Source of the DNA: Rhizobium sp. R634
GTDB taxonomy: Bacteria; Pseudomonadota; Alphaproteobacteria; Rhizobiales; Rhizobiaceae
Assembly (NCBI RefSeq): GCF_002211305.1
Contig: NZ_LOKW01000005.1
Span: forward strand, 1-64,000
Direction: 5' to 3'
DNA: 64,000 nt
Positions 8,356-17,019 of this stretch are shown in pieces. The notes under the pieces were generated by a model. It saw only the letters and a list, made by a program, of their open reading frames with translations. It was not told where the DNA came from and searched no databases. A program made the position numbers and the translations under genes. Positions within the stretch are counted from its first letter, which is position 1, and each line of letters starts with the position of its first letter.

Positions 8356-8525
8356 GGTCTCCCCCGAACATGCACGCCGCAAGGGCGCATTCTCCCTTTT
8401 TGCTCCCGGATGACGATCTGGGTTTATGCCCGTATCCACGCGGGAGGCGGCGATCCCGCGTTCCGCCCGATTAGGTCCGCTGACATCGCCAGGAGATTCG
8501 CCCTCCGTTGGATCGATCCGCTTCA

Positions 8526-9437
8526 TCATACGATGTAATCACCGACCAGCAGGGTCTGGACGCGCGGATTGGGCTGCTCCCTTTGAACGGCGTGCTTCAT
8601 GCGCGCCCGCATCGAGCGATATTTATAGAGTATTTTTCGGTCGAAACTTATTCCGCGGTAGAGGGCGTTGTAGATCGGGTGGGCTTTGCGCAGATCGACA
8701 TAGACTTGGCTCTCCGTGTCGCTCCACGGGAAGAAGGTTCCATGCCATGGCTTCGGATGCGCCATGTAGTGGACGATCGACAAGGACGACATGTCCACCA
8801 GGTGGAGGAACTGCTTGGGAAAGTTCCAGCGGTTCGAGATCAGGATGAGCGCGGACCCGCAAACATAGTTCAATGCTCCCTGATCATGTTTGCCGTCGCA
8901 GGCTTCCGGATTTTTGGCAAAAAGCTCGAGCGCCTCCTGCCCGATCCAGCCGTTGCGATGGAATTTCAGGACACCGGCATTGAAATAATGGCTGTCCTTT
9001 CCCGTGGCGAGGAAATCATGGATGGCCGTATAATCGCGTGCGGCGAAAAACCGGCCTTCGGGCACGGCGGCGCTTTCGAATTCACCGAGATCGCTGACGA
9101 TCTGGGTGTCGCCGTCGAGGTAGATGATCTGGGTATAGTGGGCCGGCAGCACCTCGCAGAGGACCAGCTTCGCCATCGTGCTGACACTGATGCGCCCCTG
9201 GAAATGCGCGCCGTCGAGCTTGCCGAGCGAAGCCTGCAGCGCTTCGGTGGCATCGATCAGTTCCACCCCGCTTGCCGCGAGCAGGCTCTTCAATTCGTCG
9301 AAATTCTCAAGGTATTCCGACATGAGAACGCAGACATCGCTCGCAAGGCTCGCAAATTTGCGGGCCTGAAGCGCCGACAGAATGGTCGGAAACGAATATT
9401 CGACGTCCGTGACGTAGACGATGCATTGGTTGTTCAT
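8526..9437 (-). CDS. Family 8-type glycosyltransferase
   Basis: The 303-residue protein carries the family-8 signature YLDGDTQIV, with the Asp108-Gly109-Asp110 metal triad, and a C-terminal HYMAHPKPWH segment like the His-containing motif of LgtC-type galactosyl/glucosyltransferases. These are retaining enzymes using UDP-sugars. The start at 9437 follows GGGTGAGG. It lies directly upstream of the GT2 gene in the same orientation, so the two likely form a small operon feeding the polysaccharide assembled by this locus. Confidence 0.8.
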   Translation of the reverse strand: MNNQCIVYVTDVEYSFPTILSALQARKFASLASDVCVLMSEYLENFDELKSLLAASGVELIDATEALQASLGKLDGAHFQGRISVSTMAKLVLCEVLPAHYTQIIYLDGDTQIVSDLGEFESAAVPEGRFFAARDYTAIHDFLATGKDSHYFNAGVLKFHRNGWIGQEALELFAKNPEACDGKHDQGALNYVCGSALILISNRWNFPKQFLHLVDMSSLSIVHYMAHPKPWHGTFFPWSDTESQVYVDLRKAHPIYNALYRGISFDRKILYKYRSMRARMKHAVQREQPNPRVQTLLVGDYIV

Positions 9438-9705
9438 GGCCTCACCCTTTCGATCGTCCGCAACCGCGAAGTCGAGGGAACAGTTGTTGATTGAGCCGAT
9501 GGGGCTGTCGTAGGAAAGCCTGGTGCGGTATATACTGCCGCAATGCGGCCTGCGCGTCGGCCAACCCACGTCCGGCTGCTAATGGTTGTTTCATTGTTGA
9601 GATGGTCACCATGCAGAATGGCCTGCCTGCGATGAGGCTGTGTTTCGACATCTGGTCCCCTGGTGCGGCGATCCGGACCGGGATGCAGAGAGAAGGGATT
9701 TCGCG

Positions 9706-10005
9706 ATGCTGATCACTGCGCTCATTGCCGCCGTGGTTTCGATAGTTGCCGGCGCTTCCATCCGCGCCTGGGCCTTCGTGATCTTTGCATTCATTGTGGC
9801 AATCGGCGTCGGCAGCGTGGTTTTCGCGGACGAGGCTTCCGTGCTTGCGGCACTGGGCTCCGCCATTGCGATCCTCGTGCTCATGGAAATCGGCTATCTC
9901 TCCGGCGTGTTTCTCTCGGGGCTCGTGCGCAGAAACGCCAGACTGCGCGAAAACAATTCCGTCGCAGACAGTGTTTCTGCCGCCAGCGAACGCCAGCAAG
10001 GCTGA
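9706..10005 (+). CDS. ExoX-like small membrane protein, copy 2
   Basis: The 99-residue protein has the same length as copy 1 at 5049-5348 and matching hydrophobic segments; the IRAWAF and LVLMEI blocks are shared. The C-terminal tail is polar rather than strongly basic. The start at 9706 follows AGAAGGGA. It is divergent from the GT8 gene and convergent with the polymerase gene. By position and topology it may modulate ExoY-like activity, but I have no direct functional signature. Confidence 0.55.
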   Translation: MLITALIAAVVSIVAGASIRAWAFVIFAFIVAIGVGSVVFADEASVLAALGSAIAILVLMEIGYLSGVFLSGLVRRNARLRENNSVADSVSAASERQQG

Positions 10006-10070
10006 CGTCGGGACATCCTGCAACGTGCCGGGCTGCCTTTCAGGGACATCACGAAGGTTCTCAGCGGTTC

Positions 10071-11540
10071 TCATCGGGCTGAACCCATCGGCGCTCTCAT
10101 AAGAGATGCCGATGCCTCCAGAGAGCGGCGGTTCGCGGCCGAGCGGGCCGTCCGATGCCGCGGGATGTAAGGTTTAGCCAGGCAGCCTGCGGCAAGCCCC
10201 GCAGTGGTGCTGAACAGCAGGCCGAGATCCGTGCCGCTGCCCGATATGGCCGCAGAGCCGATCTGCGCGATGGATGCCATGACCGCGGCGTTTCCGATCG
10301 CATGCGTCTCCCGATCGCCGAACTTGTATCGGCCGGACGCTCTTGCCAGACTGTAGACGAAGGCGACGAACAGGAGCGTGCCGGTCAAGCCGACATTGGA
10401 CAGCAATGCTGCAATGAAGCTGGAGGCGCGGACGGTGCCGAGACCGGCGCCGAAAGTGGCGGTGTCGACGAATGCGATTAGCGCCAGCGTGTTCCAGGCG
10501 GTGCGTTCTTCGCCGGATTGCGATTGAAGCTTGTCCGATACGGTCGTGGCGAGGAGACCTGAAATGGCATCCCAGGCATCGGGGACGAGGCTGAGCGCGA
10601 TGATGGCGCAGGGGATGAAGAACAGCGTGATCGCCAGGAAGGTGAGGTGCGGCGTCGCGGCCGGCCCTCCGATCAGCCGTTTCAGGCAGAACAGCATGAA
10701 CATGCAGACGACGAAGGCGCCAGCGACATAGGCGGTTGTCGAGGTGCAAAGGACGATCGTCGGGACGATGAGGAGAGCTGCGAGCCCTGCCATGCGGCTT
10801 TCCACGCGTTCCAGCCAAAGCATGAGCGTGAAGGCGAAATAGGCCAGCGCGACGGCGCCGTAGATGCTCGCTTCGGGAAACGGGCCGACGATCCGCTTAA
10901 AGCCGTGGATCGCCTCGGCCGTGTGCATCGTGTAATTCGCGTTTCTGATGATGTCGAGCAGTTGGGACTGGCCGATCTGGAATGTTGCGATGTCGATCAG
11001 CGCGAAGGCGAAACATACGAGCGACGCGACGATCAGCTGTTGGGCGATGAAACGAGCGTATCCGAGCCGCGCAAACCCGGCGACGACGGCAAAGCAGGCG
11101 AGGTCGCCAAGGAGATAGACGGATTGGCTGAGATTGGACGAGCCAGGAGCCAGGGGCGCGGCCACCGTCGACATCATGCCCGAGGCGTCTCTGGCGGAGG
11201 AGTAGACGAGGGTCGCACCGGCAAAGATACGCGGCAGGAAGAAGGACGACACCACCGAGAACAGGATGTAGCAGGCGAACCAGAAGCCCGGTCCCGGATA
11301 GGCCAAAGTGGAAAGCGTCGCCTGCGTCTGAACCGGGCGCAGCAGGGCCGTCATGACGAGAAAGAGCACCAGAAGATGGCTCGGCTGAATGCTGCTGCCG
11401 CCAAGCGCGGGCAGTTGCAAAGCCGCTGCAGCTCCGAGCAGGCTCGATAGGCAAAGGGCCGTGATGGCAAAACGTGCGCCATGGAGCATGCTGAGCATGC
11501 CAAGCAGCAGAACGAGGAAGCCGATCGGTTCTATCGACAT
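10071..11540 (-). CDS. Polysaccharide polymerase / O-antigen-ligase-like membrane protein
   Basis: The 489-residue protein is highly hydrophobic with about ten to twelve membrane helices and a long periplasmic loop (about residues 85-150). This organisation matches Wzy/ExoQ-type polymerases and WaaL-type ligases, which lack strong sequence motifs. It would join lipid-linked repeat units in the periplasm. It is the last gene of a leftward run that includes ExoY-, ExoP- and ExoF-like genes and a GT2, the usual company of an exopolysaccharide polymerase, so I favour polymerase over ligase. No strong ribosome site is visible before the start at 11540; an internal ATG is possible. Confidence 0.65.
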   Translation of the reverse strand: MSIEPIGFLVLLLGMLSMLHGARFAITALCLSSLLGAAAALQLPALGGSSIQPSHLLVLFLVMTALLRPVQTQATLSTLAYPGPGFWFACYILFSVVSSFFLPRIFAGATLVYSSARDASGMMSTVAAPLAPGSSNLSQSVYLLGDLACFAVVAGFARLGYARFIAQQLIVASLVCFAFALIDIATFQIGQSQLLDIIRNANYTMHTAEAIHGFKRIVGPFPEASIYGAVALAYFAFTLMLWLERVESRMAGLAALLIVPTIVLCTSTTAYVAGAFVVCMFMLFCLKRLIGGPAATPHLTFLAITLFFIPCAIIALSLVPDAWDAISGLLATTVSDKLQSQSGEERTAWNTLALIAFVDTATFGAGLGTVRASSFIAALLSNVGLTGTLLFVAFVYSLARASGRYKFGDRETHAIGNAAVMASIAQIGSAAISGSGTDLGLLFSTTAGLAAGCLAKPYIPRHRTARSAANRRSLEASASLMRAPMGSAR

Positions 11541-11597
11541 GCTTCAGATCCCGCGAGGCGAACGCCGCCAGTTGTCGTCGATCACCACCGCCGCCTC

Positions 11598-12977
11598 CTA
11601 ATTGGATCCCGTCTGGGATATCCAGCCGGAAGCCGCCCGATTGTCGCCGGCCACATCGGACAGCGGCGCTGCCGAGCTCTGTTTTTGCGGCGCGTTCTCA
11701 GGCTGGGAAGGCGTTGTCGGAAGGCTCGTGTCCAGGCCGACCTCGACGAGATCATGCGGCAGCAATGCGGTTTGCGCATCCGCCACAATGTCGCGATAGG
11801 TGCCGTCGTCATTGCGGCGCACGATCTTGTAATTCTTCTGCGCTCTGCCGAGACCCGGCGTCTCCGCGTGGATCTGGGCGAGTTGAGCGTTATAGCCTGC
11901 CTGCTCGCCGAGAAGCTGGGCGACCTGGATATCGATCGCCGCTCTGCCGATTGCGAGGTTGACCTGGTTCAGAAGCTCCTGGTTTTCGCTGTTCTGCCGG
12001 TTGACGATATTGATCTTGGAGCGATCGGCCTCGCTCTGGCCTTGGCGGGCCGTAGTGAGGGCAACTTCGAGATCGATCAGGGTGCCCTGCGCATCCGCGA
12101 CCCAGCGGTCGACCGAAACCTGGCGGGAGTTGCTGACCAGACCCTTGCTCACCAGGCTGTTGACGTTGTTCAATTCCTTCTGGGCCAGATCGATCTGCCG
12201 CTTCTGCGAACTGATCTTGGCCTCCAGCGATTCGACCTGCTGCCCATAGAGCTGGGTGAGGTTATTCGCCGCTTCGATCTGGCTGTCGATATCGACGCGC
12301 CGCAGCCGCATCAGGTTCAGTTCCTGCGCCTTCAGCTTGTCCACATCGGGAGTGCCGGCGAGTTCGGCGGGGATCTCGAAGCTCTGCTCGCCTGTGATTT
12401 CGGCGCGCAGGCGCGCTTGGCGCATCAGCAGATCGCGCCGGTTCAGCACGGCGGTCCGGTAGGCGCCGGCCGCCTGGATCCGGTCGCGCTCGAAGTAGGT
12501 ATTGTCCTCGCGCTCCCTGAGGAAGCCGCCGGCGATGCTGACGGCCTTCATCACGGTCATGTTCGGTTCAAAAGGATAGCGGCCGGGGTTCTGAACGGTT
12601 CCGCTGACGAAGATCGGCGCGTGTTCGGAGATCTCAACGGCTATGTAGGGCTTGCCGGGAATTGCCGCCTTCGCGGCGAGCGCGCTGGCGATCGCATCCG
12701 CGAGTTCTTCGGTGGTCTTTCCGGTGGCCTGCACATGGCCTGCGATCGGGATCGACACGTTGCCGGCATCATCGATGGTGTAGACGCCGTCGAGCGATTC
12801 CCAGCTGGCGTAGCGGGAATCCGACGACCGCCATTCGACGACGCGCAATCTGACCTTGTCTTCCGGAACGAGCGATAATCCTTGCGCATGGACGACATTC
12901 CAGCCGGTCAGGCAGGAGAATGCCAGCACCGCAAGCAAGGCGGAGATCAAGCGATCGGACAAGGATATGCGTGACAT
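11598..12977 (-). CDS. ExoF-like polysaccharide export protein
   Basis: The 459-residue protein has a signal peptide (about 1-32, likely cut near HAQ), a polysaccharide export domain (about 40-115, with YTIDDAGNVSIPIAGHVQA), an SLBB-like segment (SGTVQNPGRYPF, 126-137) and a long coiled-coil region (about 210-370). This is the ExoF/GumB-type architecture of periplasmic and outer-membrane export factors that work with an ExoP-type co-polymerase. The start at 12977 follows GGAG and lies four bases after the GT2 stop, indicating one transcript. Confidence 0.8.
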   Translation of the reverse strand: MSRISLSDRLISALLAVLAFSCLTGWNVVHAQGLSLVPEDKVRLRVVEWRSSDSRYASWESLDGVYTIDDAGNVSIPIAGHVQATGKTTEELADAIASALAAKAAIPGKPYIAVEISEHAPIFVSGTVQNPGRYPFEPNMTVMKAVSIAGGFLREREDNTYFERDRIQAAGAYRTAVLNRRDLLMRQARLRAEITGEQSFEIPAELAGTPDVDKLKAQELNLMRLRRVDIDSQIEAANNLTQLYGQQVESLEAKISSQKRQIDLAQKELNNVNSLVSKGLVSNSRQVSVDRWVADAQGTLIDLEVALTTARQGQSEADRSKINIVNRQNSENQELLNQVNLAIGRAAIDIQVAQLLGEQAGYNAQLAQIHAETPGLGRAQKNYKIVRRNDDGTYRDIVADAQTALLPHDLVEVGLDTSLPTTPSQPENAPQKQSSAAPLSDVAGDNRAASGWISQTGSN

Positions 12978-12981
12978 CAGT

Positions 12982-13995
12982 CTATCTCCGTTTCGTTGCG
13001 ATCGACGGCGAAGGCATCTCGCGCGGCGAGGGATTGCCGAATTCGAGAATGCGGGACGGAGAGACGCGGCCGAAGAGAAGATCGGACAGCGCCAGCAAAT
13101 TGCCATTCAAACGTCCCCACCGATCGATCAGGCGGTCCTTGAACAGGGCGCCCGACGTATTCGCCAGGATATTGCGGCCGATCTGCGCGAGGGCACGGCC
13201 TTTCGACATGGTGCCCTTGCGGATCAGGTAGACGGGGTTGGCGACCTGCGAATAGCCAAGCCTTCGGCCGGGCTGCCGCCCCGATCTGACGCCGAGATGC
13301 ACGCCCCTGGCGCCTTCGACGCGCACAGACCTGCCGTAGCGGGCGATGGACCGGCTGAAATCGACATCCTCGAGCCATCCGTAAAGCGGCAGTTGTTCGT
13401 CGAAGGTCAGAGCGTTCTCCAGAACGGGCGCAAGGCGGACCGCCATGTTGCATCCATAGGCGTTGTAGACATCTGTGACCTGCTCGGCCCCTTCGCCGGC
13501 CGTTTCGATGACCTGCAGCGCTTGCGCCATAGCGAGCCCGCCATCGAGGACGCCATCGGCCAGCACCTCGCCGGTGGCGATCGCGACGTCGGGTCTGGCT
13601 GCAAAGACGGCCGCCATGCGCGACAGGAAGCTTGCGGAAGGAATAAAGTCGTCGTCGAGGAAGATCAGGACGTCGGTATCGGCTGCGGCGGCCTCAATGA
13701 TCCTGTTGCGCTGGCAGGTCAGGCCGCGGCTGCCGACGATGACTTCCACATCGCGGCGGCCGGCGAGGCCGGAAGCATCCTCAACGGCGGGCACGCAGAT
13801 GATGAGCCGTTCCGCCCGGTGGGGCAGGCCTGTGAGATAGTCGACGGTGTCGCGCAGGATCGAGGGGCGGCCCGCCGAGGCGATCCCCAAGGCGATTCGC
13901 AATGGGTGTCCTGCTCGTTCCGCCGCGGCTTCCGCGCCGCAGGGCCATGGCGCTGGTCCGATCTGCCGGGTTGCTCCTGCCGAAGGCGAGATCAT
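12982..13995 (-). CDS. Family 2 glycosyltransferase
   Basis: The 337-residue protein has a GT2 nucleotide-sugar fold. The Rossmann-like strand and GRP motif (GIASAGRP, 37-44), the metal site LDDDF (113-117) and a GWLEDVDFSR segment for the catalytic base are all visible. It transfers one sugar to the lipid-linked intermediate; specificity is unknown. Its ATG overlaps the stop of the ExoP-like gene as ATGA, so the two are translationally coupled. Confidence 0.8.
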   Translation of the reverse strand: MISPSAGATRQIGPAPWPCGAEAAAERAGHPLRIALGIASAGRPSILRDTVDYLTGLPHRAERLIICVPAVEDASGLAGRRDVEVIVGSRGLTCQRNRIIEAAAADTDVLIFLDDDFIPSASFLSRMAAVFAARPDVAIATGEVLADGVLDGGLAMAQALQVIETAGEGAEQVTDVYNAYGCNMAVRLAPVLENALTFDEQLPLYGWLEDVDFSRSIARYGRSVRVEGARGVHLGVRSGRQPGRRLGYSQVANPVYLIRKGTMSKGRALAQIGRNILANTSGALFKDRLIDRWGRLNGNLLALSDLLFGRVSPSRILEFGNPSPREMPSPSIATKRR

Positions 13996-15743
13996 GACTC
14001 TATTCTCTTCGGTGCATTGTTGATGATCGCGCCGAGGATCTCCGCGCCGACATTGCGCAGGGTGTCGATGACGCGCACGGTGTCATCGATCGAGGTGCGC
14101 CCATGCGAGGTGACCACGAGGATGCCATCCAGTTCCGGCGCGATCGCATTCGCATCGGGCGAAGCGGAGAAGGCGGAAATATCGACGAATATGGCGTCGA
14201 ACTCCTTTTTTAGGTCGGCGAAGCTCAGCTGCGTGCGGCGGGAGCTCAGGCGAATGGCCGGCGTCACCGCTTCCACCTTGCCGAGCGGCAGGAATTTCAG
14301 CGTCGGGGTGAGGGGCAAGGCCGCCGTCTGGATCAGTTCGCCATTGTCGAGCACATCGACGAGGCCTGTTGAGCTGTCGGGCGCGATCGACTTGCTGAGC
14401 GAGGATTTGTCCGCGGCTGCATCGATCAGCAGCGTATGTGCCCCCGATATCGACGACAGGACCGCCAGTTCGCAGGCAATGGTCGAGGCGCCGCTGCCAG
14501 GGTCGACGGCAACGATACCGATGACGACGCGGCGCTTGCGCCGGAGACCGATGACGGTTGCGCTCAATTCCGCCATGCCTGGAATGACGGGATAGGCGGC
14601 CGTGGTGCTGCTGTCCGTGCCGGCGGCGCGGAAAGGTGCCGGATGGCCGTTCCGGCTCTTCGTCGATCTCGCCAGCAAGGTGACTGAGGACAGGCCGCCG
14701 GCGTCGGCGATCTGGTGGGGGCGGACGATCCGGCGGTCGCTGGCGTGCCTGATCATGGCGAGCGCGAGGCCGGCGCCGAGGCCGACTGCGCCGGCAAAGG
14801 TCATGATGAGCGTGCTGCGCGGCCGCGCCTTCGACAGCGGCAGCGTGGCCCGCGAGACGATCGTGGCGTCGGACACTGGGTAGGTGATCCGCTGCTTGGC
14901 CTCGGTCAGCTGGGTCAGCGTGCTTTCATAAAGGGTGCGGCGGGCATCCGTCGCGCTCTGCAGCTCGGCAAGCTTGAACTGGTCGCGCGGATTGCTGTTG
15001 AAGGTGTTCAGGGCATTGGAGGCATCGGCCAGTCCGCGCTGCTGCTCCCGCAGGAATTTTTCCAGCCAGTCGCTATATTGGCGGGAGGCATCGGCCTTCA
15101 TCGCGATGTTCTTCTGGATATACTGCCTGGCGAGCGTATCGGCGATGGCGACCGCCTTCTGGGGCCTCGATGCCGCAGCCGATATCTCGATGACCGTCGA
15201 ATTGCCGATCCGGCGTATGTCCATCATGCTGAGCAGCGTGGCGACCGTCACGTCGTGGAGACGTTCCTCCTCGGTCTGTGGTCTGGCTTGCGTTTCGCTC
15301 AGGTCCTCTGCCGTATACGTTTGCGCAGAAATACCCAGGAGCCAGTCCTTTGCCCTACCCAGCAGCGAGGGCTTCCAATCGACAAAGTCGGGATCGCTAT
15401 CGAGATTCAGCGCCCTTACCGTGCCGGAGATGACATCGGTTGAGCCGGCGATTTCCAGCTGTCCTTCGATGAAAGCGTCCTCCGCGATGGCTCTTTGAGC
15501 TTCAGTGCCGCTCACCTGGGGAAAGATCACCAGCTGGGTGCTGGCAACGAAAGTGGGTTTGGCCGTCAGCAGGTAGCTGGCGGCGATCATCAGGAAGACG
15601 ACCGCCGTCACCGCGATCCACGGCCAACGCATCTTCAGGAAGAAGAGCATGTCGCGCAGGGTCAGCGGCGCATTGCCGCCAGTGGCTGCGGCCGCAGGCA
15701 GGGAGATCGGAGAAACACCGCTGAAGATCGTGCTTGAGGTCAT
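13992..15743 (-). CDS. ExoP/Wzz-type co-polymerase with degenerate kinase domain
   Basis: The 583-residue protein has a Wzz domain with membrane helices near 41-60 and 311-331, a periplasmic coiled region, and the proline-rich KARPRS segment before the second helix. A C-terminal BY-kinase-like domain (about 400-575) follows. Its P-loop reads DPGSGAST (414-421): the essential lysine is Ala419 (codon 14487-14489). Walker A' reads LLIDAAAD, lacking the second motif aspartate, and the tail has no tyrosine cluster. The domain is therefore unlikely to autophosphorylate. The protein should still set chain length and connect polymerisation with export. The start at 15743 follows AGGA. It is coupled to the GT2 gene downstream. 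Confidence 0.8.
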   Translation of the reverse strand: MTSSTIFSGVSPISLPAAAATGGNAPLTLRDMLFFLKMRWPWIAVTAVVFLMIAASYLLTAKPTFVASTQLVIFPQVSGTEAQRAIAEDAFIEGQLEIAGSTDVISGTVRALNLDSDPDFVDWKPSLLGRAKDWLLGISAQTYTAEDLSETQARPQTEEERLHDVTVATLLSMMDIRRIGNSTVIEISAAASRPQKAVAIADTLARQYIQKNIAMKADASRQYSDWLEKFLREQQRGLADASNALNTFNSNPRDQFKLAELQSATDARRTLYESTLTQLTEAKQRITYPVSDATIVSRATLPLSKARPRSTLIMTFAGAVGLGAGLALAMIRHASDRRIVRPHQIADAGGLSSVTLLARSTKSRNGHPAPFRAAGTDSSTTAAYPVIPGMAELSATVIGLRRKRRVVIGIVAVDPGSGASTIACELAVLSSISGAHTLLIDAAADKSSLSKSIAPDSSTGLVDVLDNGELIQTAALPLTPTLKFLPLGKVEAVTPAIRLSSRRTQLSFADLKKEFDAIFVDISAFSASPDANAIAPELDGILVVTSHGRTSIDDTVRVIDTLRNVGAEILGAIINNAPKRIES

Positions 15744-15860
15744 GTCGTCCTAGTCCAAAATGGCGAGATTACAGAGGTACGCGGTACTGGCTGCTTGGAA
15801 GGGACGAGGGGAGTAGCATCTTCCGATTTCGGGCATGATCGGCGCTCTCCCTCGGAATGC

Positions 15861-16562
15861 TCAGTACGAGCCGCGCTGCGAGAACAGAGCGGGGATGGTC
15901 TTGGCGATGATGACGAAGTCCCGGACGAGCGACCAGTTGTTGATATAGTGGACGTCGAGGGAGATCCGGTGCTCGTAGCTGACATCGTTGCGCCCGCTGG
16001 TCTGCCACTGGCCGGTCAGGCCCGGGCGGACGGCCATATAGGCCCACATATGCTCGCCATAGCGCGGCAATTCCTCGGCGGTGACCGGCCTTGGCCCGAC
16101 GAGGCTCATCTCGCCGCGCACGATATTGATGAGCTGGGGAAGCTCGTCGATGCTCGATCGCCTGAGGATATCGCCGACGACGGTGATCCTCGGATCGTCC
16201 TTCAGCTTGCGTGTCGTTTCCCATTCGATGCGGGCAGTCGGGTTGTTTTGCAGCAGTTCGGCAAGCTGAGCACTGGCATCGGTCTTCATCGTGCGAAACT
16301 TCAGGCATCCGAAGGCTGCTCCGCCGGCGCCGATGCGCGTGTGGGAATAGAAGACGGGACCGCGATCGCTGAGCTTCACGATCACTGCGATGATCAACAG
16401 AAGCGGGGACAGCAGGACGAGAGCGGTAACCGCGATGAGAAGATCTATCGCGCGCTTCGATGATTTGCCGGCTGCACGAGGCCGGGACGCATGAAGACCG
16501 CCGCCGTTCGCGGGGCCTTCGACGCGCGACCATGCCTCGACGCTATGTGCTTCCCATGTCAT
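15861..16562 (-). CDS. ExoY-like undecaprenyl-phosphate sugar transferase, intact copy
   Basis: The 233-residue single-domain initiating transferase is near ExoY length (226). A membrane segment spans about 39-63. The core motifs are complete: CLKFRTMKTD (86-95), Asp139-Glu140 in SSIDELPQL, and MSLVGPRPV (152-160). It should transfer hexose-1-phosphate, galactose or glucose type, from UDP-sugar to undecaprenyl phosphate and start repeat-unit assembly. The start at 16562 follows GGAGG; an in-frame ATG at 16580 has none. It is the first gene of the leftward exoY-exoP-GT2-exoF-polymerase run. Confidence 0.85.
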   Translation of the reverse strand: MTWEAHSVEAWSRVEGPANGGGLHASRPRAAGKSSKRAIDLLIAVTALVLLSPLLLIIAVIVKLSDRGPVFYSHTRIGAGGAAFGCLKFRTMKTDASAQLAELLQNNPTARIEWETTRKLKDDPRITVVGDILRRSSIDELPQLINIVRGEMSLVGPRPVTAEELPRYGEHMWAYMAVRPGLTGQWQTSGRNDVSYEHRISLDVHYINNWSLVRDFVIIAKTIPALFSQRGSY

Positions 16563-17019
16563 CGGCCGCCTCCAAAACATCGGTCAAGAACCGTGCAAAC
16601 TTTGCTGCGCCGCACTCTGGTTGTCTGTTACCAAGGTCATAATCCTTAACAATTTGTTTATGCTACTAACCGGCTCAAGATAATTTCGACTGTCCCACCG
16701 TAAGCCTTTTTCTCGTTTCGCCAGTGATATGTCTTGGTTTTGGCGGAAAATATGTGACACTAATTTATAAAGTTGGCATTGTCATTTAAGTTATTGCTTA
16801 TTTTTAGTTCATAAAGCCGTTTTATTGAGCATATGTATTTTGTGTTTTGAAGGCATTCCAATTTTTTAAGATGTTATTCTACCGCATTTAATTTTTAACC
16901 AGATACAGAATTGAATTTTACGTTATGTCGCGTTTGTTTTATTTGACTTCGATATTAACGCAATATAAATGATGCAGTGCAGCATTACCTATCGTTATCC
17001 GAGTATTGGGAGTTTGCGC
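16563..17019. promoter_or_regulatory. AT-rich divergent promoter island, copy 2
   Basis: This 457-base region lies between divergent exoY-like and crp-like genes, mirroring 6036-6487. The part 16760-16975 is very AT-rich. A good sigma-70-like candidate reads rightward: TTGACT at 16943-16948 and TATAAA at 16964-16969, about 45 bases before the regulator start. The short spacer (15) makes it provisional. As in copy 1, MucR/Ros-type silencing is plausible but not shown. There is no gene inside. Confidence 0.45.
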
